Shown here piece by piece: positions 29,591 to 34,951 of a stretch of DNA of 34,951 bases. Each line of letters opens with the position of its first letter. Positions within the stretch are counted from its first letter, which is position 1. The translations under genes and the position numbers were made by a program. The notes below the pieces were generated by a model. It did not search any database. It had not been told where the DNA came from and was given only the letters and a program-made list of their open reading frames with translations. This stretch comes from a virus: positions 1 through 34,951 of IMG/VR virus record IMGVR_UViG_3300044812_000038. One strand, 5' to 3'.

Positions 29591-31227
29591 TAACCTTCTT
29601 CAAGGGAACGGCGGATTTTACGGCCGGTCAAAACACTATTGTCGCTCACGGCACGCCGTTTACCGGTGTGATCAACGGCGCCGTGGTGCAGGCGCCGGAC
29701 GCGAAGTTCTATGAGCTCGTCTTCACGGGCGATTTTACCGCGACGCTCGATCGCAACTACGAGGGGGTGACGGCGCTTAACGCTGCCTACACCATCTGGC
29801 AAATCGGCCCGCTGACGGGATCGGCCGCCCTCGCGAATCAGCAATTGGCCCAGGTGGCGGCGACGTTGCGAAGGGTTTTTAACGGCACCGCCGCGGACCA
29901 GTATTTCACGCTTAACAGAGCCACAGCGGCGGACAAGGCGGGCCTTTGGTTTCAGACCAACGAGGTCGACAAGTTCCGCCTCGGCACGTTTGGCGGCACT
30001 GACTGCGTTGCGCAGATTCTCGTTGCCGGTGTGTGGACGACGGTCTTTAGCGTTTCCGAGGCTGGCGTGGTCACGGTTGCCACTGCCGCGCCAGGGACCA
30101 ACACCACGCAGGCTGCCAACGCTGCTTTCGTCAATGCCGCAGTGGTGAACTCATTAGGGCACAGCAATATTCTACTCAACAGCGCCTTCGAAATCGCGCA
30201 AAGGTTCGGAAGCAATCCCCAAACCTTCACGGCGAACCCTGCCGGGTACGGTTTTTACCCTGTTGTTGATCGCTTCACATATGAAAACCGGGGCAGTCAC
30301 ACCGTTACCGTCCAGCGCGTCACCGACGCGCCGCCCGGGTTTCCCTATTCGCTAAAGTTGACTGTAGTGACTCCGCAAGCGTCGTTTGGCCCCGACGATA
30401 GCTGCACGATCTTTCAGCCTGTAGAAGGCAGCCGCCTCGCCAAGCTTGCGTATGGTACCGCTAACGCGGCCCCTGTCGTCATTGCTTTTCCGGTAAAGGC
30501 GCATCGACCAGGGAAGTACGGCGGGACATGGAAAAAGACAAACAACGGCGGAACGGTTTTGTCGTATGGCTTTTCCTTCACGATCAATAATCCTGACAAC
30601 TGGGAGCTTAAAACGATCTCCGTTCCCGGCGTGACTACCGGGAATTGGATAACCGGCCCCGGTCTCACGTCGGGATTTCTGCATTTTGCCCTTAACGCCG
30701 GGTCCAATCTCCAGGTGACCGAAGGGGCGTGGACCGAAGCCAATGGGTCGAGCGTTCTGGGTGTCGTTAGCGGTGCCGGATCAACCAGCGACGTGTTTCA
30801 AGTCGGCCCGCCCATTATTATCCCCGGAACGGTAGCGCCAACCAGCTTCACGCAGTTGCGTCTTATGTTGCGCAACCAAGCAGAAGAGCAGTTGCTCTGC
30901 TGGCGCTACTTCCGCCGTTGGGCGCAACCCCCGGTAAGAGGGTTCATGTATAGCGCTACCCTTGCCGCACGCCTTGCGTGCCCGCTGCCGGTCCCAATGG
31001 CCAACATTCCAGATTTGTCCATGGGGGGGAATTTGCAGGTTACAGACTTTCAAGGAAATCTCAGCACGATTGCGTCGCTGGGGACAAACATATCCAGCAC
31101 AGAAACCCTAGATTTCAACGCCAACTTGGCCTCGCCTCTAACCATTGGAAGTGGCTGCAACCTTAATCAATCATATCCACCACCTATATTAACAGACTAC
31201 ATTGATCTCAACGCTGGTGTTAATTGA
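29587..31227 (+). CDS. Tail fibre / receptor-binding protein
   Basis: 546 residues. The N-terminal attachment part (TAGQNTIVAHGTPFTGVING, TIWQIGPLTGSAAL) is followed by a shaft (TAAPGTNTTQAANAAF) and a carbohydrate-binding-like head, which has SNILLNSAFEIAQRF and YPVVDRFTYENRGSH. The C-terminus has the fibre signature EEQLLCWRYFRRWAQPP. The head-end DNA is more AT-rich than the rest of the window, consistent with exchange of receptor-binding domains. It decides host range together with the gpJ-like protein. Confidence 0.8.
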   Translation: MITFFKGTADFTAGQNTIVAHGTPFTGVINGAVVQAPDAKFYELVFTGDFTATLDRNYEGVTALNAAYTIWQIGPLTGSAALANQQLAQVAATLRRVFNGTAADQYFTLNRATAADKAGLWFQTNEVDKFRLGTFGGTDCVAQILVAGVWTTVFSVSEAGVVTVATAAPGTNTTQAANAAFVNAAVVNSLGHSNILLNSAFEIAQRFGSNPQTFTANPAGYGFYPVVDRFTYENRGSHTVTVQRVTDAPPGFPYSLKLTVVTPQASFGPDDSCTIFQPVEGSRLAKLAYGTANAAPVVIAFPVKAHRPGKYGGTWKKTNNGGTVLSYGFSFTINNPDNWELKTISVPGVTTGNWITGPGLTSGFLHFALNAGSNLQVTEGAWTEANGSSVLGVVSGAGSTSDVFQVGPPIIIPGTVAPTSFTQLRLMLRNQAEEQLLCWRYFRRWAQPPVRGFMYSATLAARLACPLPVPMANIPDLSMGGNLQVTDFQGNLSTIASLGTNISSTETLDFNANLASPLTIGSGCNLNQSYPPPILTDYIDLNAGVN

Positions 31228-31252
31228 AACAGATTAAACTAAAGGAGCAAAC

Positions 31253-31849
31253 ATGAGTGCCGTTGTCACTACGGACGCTGCACAAACTCTGCTCAACAAG
31301 GAATTGACGACACCGACGTTCACGGGCGATCCGGCCGGTGCGACGGTTGTGCGGGCGCTGTCGGTACAAAATAGCGGCGATACGAACAATTCGTCGTCGG
31401 GCTCGGGCGCTTATAAAAATCACAGTCTGACGTATACAATCCCGGCCAACTTTCTTTCCGCTCGTCGAACGCTGCGGATCACGATAGCGGTAAGGACAAC
31501 GACTGGCAGTGCGCCTCCCATTTTCTCCTATCGGCTTCTCGCTGGATCAACGGTTCTGGCGGAAGTAACCCCCGGTACGCCAGCGTCGTCGGCCACCAAT
31601 AGGACAGCAGGGTACATATTTCTTGTACAAGCGGTGTCGGCTCCCGGCCTAACTGCCTCTGTTGAAGTCACCACGGCCGGACAAACCCAAGCGGTGAACG
31701 GGACAGCGAATGCGAATAATACGGCGCAGCCCGTAGCCGTGCCCACCAACGCGGATATCGTCCTCACCTTCGCCACACAATGGGCCACGGCCGGCACCGG
31801 AACCAATACGGCGACGCTGTCACAGTTCATCGTCGAGGCGCTGAATTAG
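31253..31849 (+). CDS. Fibre-accessory or virion surface protein
   Basis: 198 residues with a strong ribosome site (AAAGGAGCAAAC, 31241-31252), the same layout used by the lipoprotein gene at 33600. The sequence is Thr/Ala/Ser-rich and beta-like (TLTYTIPANF..., RTLRITIAVRTT, ASVEVTTAGQTQ), without helices or a signal peptide. It is probably a second adhesin or a fibre cap that works with the preceding fibre protein. No named family is recognised. Confidence 0.65.
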   Translation: MSAVVTTDAAQTLLNKELTTPTFTGDPAGATVVRALSVQNSGDTNNSSSGSGAYKNHSLTYTIPANFLSARRTLRITIAVRTTTGSAPPIFSYRLLAGSTVLAEVTPGTPASSATNRTAGYIFLVQAVSAPGLTASVEVTTAGQTQAVNGTANANNTAQPVAVPTNADIVLTFATQWATAGTGTNTATLSQFIVEALN

Positions 31850-31905
31850 CGGAGTTTGCGACCAAGCGCCTTCCTATCATTCGTCATCTATTAAGGGATA
31901 TTGCC

Positions 31906-32226
31906 ATGCCGACGACGATGCTGGTTAAGCAGCGCGTGGAAGCCACGCCGGATTTGGTCGCAGAAACTCTGCGCGAACACGTCGCCGCGCAAAAGCCGTT
32001 TCCGTTCCCTTCCGGGGCGCTGGTCATGCTCAAGCCGGATATTGTCAAGGCTGTGAATGCCGTTGCCGACATGCCGTTCCTTGTCTTGGTGGCCGGCGAC
32101 GCGGCGCAGGCGCTGGCGGCGTATTGTGCGATCGACGGCAATATTCGGGAAATGCCGATCAGCGAACCGCTGCTGGCGACGGAGCCGGTGATGCCAATTC
32201 CTCCTGCCGCGCCCGACGCGGTCTAA
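31906..32226 (+). CDS. Hypothetical protein between fibre and lysis genes
   Basis: 106 residues beginning MPTTMLVKQRVEATPDL, with AAGGGA (31892-31897) as ribosome site. Earlier in-frame codons lie inside the preceding gene. The protein has two amphipathic helices and a PFLVLVAGDAAQALAAY strand-helix, ending in a Pro-rich tail. It could be a fibre chaperone; nothing decisive is seen. Confidence 0.6.
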   Translation: MPTTMLVKQRVEATPDLVAETLREHVAAQKPFPFPSGALVMLKPDIVKAVNAVADMPFLVLVAGDAAQALAAYCAIDGNIREMPISEPLLATEPVMPIPPAAPDAV

Positions 32227-32261
32227 GCCTCACACTTTAATCGCGACCTGATCTGCCACCC

Positions 32262-32282
32262 TTCCGGCGACGCTCGCCGGAA
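32262..32282 (+). terminator. Strong hairpin between tail and lysis genes
   Basis: Perfect 9-bp stem TTCCGGCGA / TCGCCGGAA with a three-base loop CGC, 36 bp after the preceding stop. No T-run follows, so it is either an mRNA-processing/stability hairpin or a weak terminator dividing tail and lysis transcripts. Confidence 0.5.
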
Positions 32283-32325
32283 TACGCGGACCTATTCCCG
32301 TAAACCAAACCTCTGAGAGCTTCCC

Positions 32326-33168
32326 ATGCAGCACCCTTATCTGGCGCTCGCGCCGGAATACGAGAACCTATTGCGCAGCGTCGCGATCACGCGACCGGCC
32401 GAGGTGAAGGCGGTGGCGTTGCGGCTGCTGGGCTTCAAAGCGCGCTACGGCGCCGTCTCGCTGGCGACCACGGTGCCGATTGTCGTCCTGGCGACCTTGC
32501 ACGAACGCGAGAGCAGCGCGGATTTTCGTACCAACCTGGCGCAGGGCGATCCCCTGACGCGTCCCTCCGTGCATGTCCCGGCCGGCCGCCCGCCGCTACG
32601 GCCCGGCATGTCCTTTCCGGTGACCTGGGAATATGCCGCGGTCGATGCCATCACCTATGACCGCCTCAATGAAAACAGCGCGCCCTGGACGATGTCCTAT
32701 GCCTGCTGGAAGGGCGAGGCGTGGAACGGCTTCGGGCCGCGCGCCCATGGCATTCACACGGGCTATCTCTGGGGCGGCACCAACCATTACACGCGCGGCA
32801 AATATATCCGCGACGGCGTGTGGGACGCCGACCACGTCGACACGCAACTCGGCATCGTGCCGATCATACTGGCGATGGCGGCGCTCGACCCGTCCGCCGC
32901 GCTGCCGCTGTCCGCAGCGCCGGCGGTGACGATCGCGCCGCCGCTACCGGCTCCAATCGGCGTGGGTGGCGGGCCGCACGATGCTGCCTGGATACAGCGC
33001 AGGCTCAACGCACTCGGCTTCGGCCCACTGCTTGAGGACGGCAGCTATGGGCGCTTCACACGCAATGCGGTGCGCGCCTTCCAGGCCAAGCATGGCCTTG
33101 AGGTCGACGGCCTAGTCGGGCCCAAGACCGACGCGGCGCTGGCTGCGGCCACGCCAGGGAGGCTTTAA
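32326..33168 (+). CDS. Endolysin: lysozyme-like domain + peptidoglycan-binding domain
   Basis: 280 residues. The N-terminal catalytic domain (about 1-190) has E60 in LHERESSADF, likely the general acid of a lysozyme-type muramidase, followed by NLAQGDPL and the GIHTGYLWGGTNHYTRGKY part. An Ala/Pro-rich linker (about 193-215) leads to a PG_binding_1 domain (about 219-275, WIQRRLNALGFGPLLEDGSY then VDGLVGPKTDAAL). It cuts the cell wall at the end of infection. No export signal is seen, so it needs the holin encoded one base-overlap downstream (TAATG). Confidence 0.85.
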   Translation: MQHPYLALAPEYENLLRSVAITRPAEVKAVALRLLGFKARYGAVSLATTVPIVVLATLHERESSADFRTNLAQGDPLTRPSVHVPAGRPPLRPGMSFPVTWEYAAVDAITYDRLNENSAPWTMSYACWKGEAWNGFGPRAHGIHTGYLWGGTNHYTRGKYIRDGVWDADHVDTQLGIVPIILAMAALDPSAALPLSAAPAVTIAPPLPAPIGVGGGPHDAAWIQRRLNALGFGPLLEDGSYGRFTRNAVRAFQAKHGLEVDGLVGPKTDAALAAATPGRL

Positions 33169-33542
33169 TGCCGGAAACCGACGCACCGAACAACGGCACA
33201 CCCTGGACCGTCGACGTCCAGCGCGGGCTCGCTTGGACGGTACTGCTGCTGTTTGTGGCGGTGGTGCTGGCTTTTGCAATAAGGACGGCGATCAACGCCG
33301 TGATCGGCGATGTCGTCGATCTGCTGAAAAGCGCGCTCGCGGTTCTTTTCAACATCGTCATGCTGATCCTCGGCTATTTCTTCGGCTCCAGCAAAACCTC
33401 GGAAAAGAAAGACGACGCCATGATCGAGGCGGCGTTGATGCCGGAGCCGCCGCCGCGCACCACGGTGACCGCCAGCAGCGGCGACGCCACGGTCAGCGCC
33501 AAAACCGGCGAGCCTGATCCAGCCTCCGCAGCGGACAGATAG
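33168..33542 (+). CDS. Holin candidate, two membrane helices
   Basis: 124 residues starting in a TAATG overlap with the endolysin. Two hydrophobic segments are clear: GLAWTVLLLFVAVVLAFAI (about residues 20-38) and LLKSALAVLFNIVMLILGYF (about 53-72), separated by about 14 residues. The acidic/Ser-rich C-terminus (KKDDAMIEAALMPEPPP...) stays in the cytoplasm. Two-helix class II holin topology next to an endolysin makes hole formation the likely role; an anti-holin is also possible. Confidence 0.7.
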   Translation: MPETDAPNNGTPWTVDVQRGLAWTVLLLFVAVVLAFAIRTAINAVIGDVVDLLKSALAVLFNIVMLILGYFFGSSKTSEKKDDAMIEAALMPEPPPRTTVTASSGDATVSAKTGEPDPASAADR

Positions 33543-33599
33543 GCGAGCGCGTCCCGGCGATTGTTTTAGTCCAACGTGAACTTAACCAAAGGAGCGAAC

Positions 33600-34028
33600 A
33601 TGAAACGGCTATTGTTGTTACTTCCTCTATTGCTGACGCTGCCTGTTGCGGGCTGCGTTACGGCCGGCCAGATTGGCGATCTGGTGACGGCGGCGACCAC
33701 CACGGTCGATAACCCGGTCGGCGCCGTCGACCTATACCGGGCGAAGAACACCTACGCGGCATCGCTGGAACTCGTGGTGCGATACCGCGATGAGTGCTGG
33801 AAACGGCCTTACGCGGTGCTGATGGCCGACCCGATATATGCGCCGGTCTGCAAGGACCGTCGCGCGGTGGTGCGGCAGGCGCAGAATTTGCGGCACACCG
33901 CCGGCGCCGCGATCAAAGCGGCGGACAACTTCATTCGCGACAACCCGACCTTGAATGCCGCCTCCGCCATTGCCGCGGCCATCAAGGCGGTGACTGACTT
34001 CAAGTCCGCCGTTCCCACAGTCCGGTGA
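33600..34028 (+). CDS. Small lipoprotein, possible o-spanin
   Basis: 142 residues from ATG 33600, ribosome site AAAGGAGCGAAC. A short signal (MKRLLLLLPLLLTLPVAGC) ends with a lipobox LPVAGC, so Cys19 would be lipid-modified and sent to the outer membrane. The mature part is helical and Ala-rich (RQAQNLRHTAGAAIKAAD, IAAAIKAVTDFK). Lipoproteins in lysis cassettes act as outer-membrane spanin subunits or block superinfection. It has no partner spanin embedded in the same gene. Confidence 0.65.
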   Translation: MKRLLLLLPLLLTLPVAGCVTAGQIGDLVTAATTTVDNPVGAVDLYRAKNTYAASLELVVRYRDECWKRPYAVLMADPIYAPVCKDRRAVVRQAQNLRHTAGAAIKAADNFIRDNPTLNAASAIAAAIKAVTDFKSAVPTVR

Positions 34029-34071
34029 ACAGCCCGCCCGCCCATCCTGTTGAACATAAGGAAACCTTACG

Positions 34072-34380
34072 ATGACCAGTCTGACGAAGGTGCTCAGCAC
34101 CGTTAATTCCGTCTTGAGCGTGATCAAGCAGGCCGCGGACAGCCCTGGGGTGAACCTGATCCCCTATGTCAGCACCGCGTCCAGCGCCATCGGCGCGCTG
34201 CAGGCGGCCTATGCGGCGGAGCAGAGCATCGAGCCTTATGTCGCGGCTATCGCCAATACATTCTCCGGCCGCGCGCTGCCGTCGCAGACCGAATTGGAGG
34301 CGCTCGACCGGCGGATCGAAGAGCTTGAAGCCAAGGTCGATGCGCCGCTGCCGCCCACAGAGGCCGGCGAGAAAGACTAG
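34072..34380 (+). CDS. Hypothetical lysis-region protein with C-terminal coiled coil
   Basis: 102 residues beginning MTSLTKVLSTVNSVLSVIK. The ribosome site is weak (AAGGAA, 34057-34062). It has no clear signal peptide; helices with Ala/Ser-rich faces (STASSAIGALQAAYAAEQ) are followed by ELEALDRRIEELEAKVD, a two-heptad coiled coil. It may be a lysis accessory; function not assigned. Confidence 0.55.
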   Translation: MTSLTKVLSTVNSVLSVIKQAADSPGVNLIPYVSTASSAIGALQAAYAAEQSIEPYVAAIANTFSGRALPSQTELEALDRRIEELEAKVDAPLPPTEAGEKD

Positions 34381-34407
34381 GCTGGGTTTGTGGACGAGGT
34401 CGCTGAC

Positions 34408-34731
34408 ATGAAACGCTCGCGCAGGATGCTGATCCGCCTCTTCGGCGCGAGCGTTTTCGTCGGCGTTCCGGCTTGGCTTGCGTTGGCCCAGGCGGCGGGC
34501 GGAATGCCGCCGGCGAATTTCGTTCAAGACATCTGGAATACGGTCCAGCAGGCCGGGCCGTTCGCGTCGATGCTGCTGCTATATATGTGGCTGCGCAGCG
34601 AAGCCGAGCGGCGTAAGTTGCAGGATGAAAGGGATGGACTGTTGGAGCGCGTCGTGACCGCGCTTAACAACAGCACCTCGTCGGCGCGCGAGTTTGCGCA
34701 ACTGCTGGGAGCGCGCCGCGATGCCTCGTAG
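34408..34731 (+). CDS. Membrane/coiled-coil protein, spanin- or holin-like
   Basis: 107 residues from ATG 34408 (GAGG eight bases upstream); GTG 34390 gives a six-residue longer form. A basic start (MKRSRRMLIR) is followed by a hydrophobic helix (LFGASVFVGVPAWLALAQAA), a loop, a second hydrophobic segment (PFASMLLLYMWLR) and a coiled coil (SEAERRKLQDERDGLLERV). This could be an inner-membrane spanin or an accessory holin working with the lipoprotein upstream. The 3' end overlaps the next gene by 11 bp. Confidence 0.6.
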   Translation: MKRSRRMLIRLFGASVFVGVPAWLALAQAAGGMPPANFVQDIWNTVQQAGPFASMLLLYMWLRSEAERRKLQDERDGLLERVVTALNNSTSSAREFAQLLGARRDAS

Positions 34732-34951
34732 AAAATGCGGTCATTTCTGGCGCTTGCTGCAGCGGCTTTTCGGTCTCGAAAGCCGCGATCATCGGCACGA
34801 TGTACCGGACGATATCCGCAATGCGTCGCATGCGCTGGCTAACGAAACCATGAAGCTGCGGTCGACATTGGCGGATCGGGACAAGCGTGACGACGCTTTG
34901 CGCTGGTTGGTGGACGCCATGCAACAGAAGCTTGAGCACCGGGGAAACTGA
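34721..34951 (+). CDS. Hypothetical basic protein
   Basis: 76 residues from ATG 34721, with GGGAG 12 bases upstream (34708-34712); it overlaps the preceding stop by 11 bp. The basic start (MPRRKCGHFWRLLQRLF) could be an amphipathic membrane-binding helix. The rest is charged and helical (NETMKLRSTLADRDKRDDALRWLVDAMQQKLE). The stop is the last codon of the window. No family is recognised. Confidence 0.5.
   Translation: MPRRKCGHFWRLLQRLFGLESRDHRHDVPDDIRNASHALANETMKLRSTLADRDKRDDALRWLVDAMQQKLEHRGN

Noticed and set aside
1-34951. CRISPR array
   Set aside because: No regularly spaced repeats with unique spacers; the only repeats are the 39-bp tandem units, the 28-bp pair and short iterons.
1-34951. 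Integrase, repressor or att site
   Set aside because: None is visible; lysogeny functions may lie outside the window.

Overview
The window is one continuous, single-strand block of tailed-phage (or prophage) genes. Every convincing gene is on the + strand. The DNA is GC-rich, reads with GCC/GGC/CTG/GCG-type codons, and carries a palindromic intragenic element of the kind seen in Rhizobiales. The NusG-like, ParB/MT-A70, HNH and terminase proteins also look alphaproteobacterial, so the best guess is a siphovirus of a Bradyrhizobium-like alphaproteobacterium. No integrase, repressor, tRNA or host housekeeping gene is visible, so a free phage and a prophage cannot be told apart.

Early/replication region (1-9205). 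A repeat-containing HTH-like protein runs in from the left edge. A ParB + MT-A70 adenine methyltransferase fusion follows. Next comes a string of small genes, many joined by ATGA/GTGA overlaps: an HD phosphohydrolase, a MazG-type pyrophosphohydrolase, a DUF551-like protein lying between two 28-bp direct repeats, several CxxC zinc-knuckle proteins and a possible second MazG-related protein. The region ends with a CHC2/Toprim primase and a D5/P4-type SF3 helicase. Together these suggest DNA modification, nucleotide-pool control and self-encoded replication initiation.

Control region (9206-11179). This is the least ordinary part. It holds a 345-bp gene-free stretch with repeated TTGGGAG/CTCCCAA motifs (origin or regulatory candidate), a NusG paralogue, a 366-bp array of consecutive hairpins that includes three terminator-like stem-loops and an SD-preceded start-stop (ATGTAA), and an HNH endonuclease. 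A 29-bp sequence that is itself nearly palindromic occurs twice, once just upstream of the nusG-like gene and once just upstream of the terminase genes. I propose a phage-encoded processive-antitermination switch from early to late transcription. The parts are seen in the sequence; the function is inference.

Late region (11180-34951). The order is HK97-like: P27-type small terminase, large terminase, portal, S49 protease, major capsid protein, connectors, tail terminator, tail tube, and a tail-assembly chaperone pair linked by a probable -1 frameshift on GGGAAAA. The tape measure, a GTA-like tail-tip series ending in a 1218-residue hub/fibre protein, and receptor-binding fibre genes come next. 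A lysis cassette closes the window: endolysin with peptidoglycan-binding domain, two-helix holin candidate, small lipoprotein and further membrane/coiled-coil proteins.
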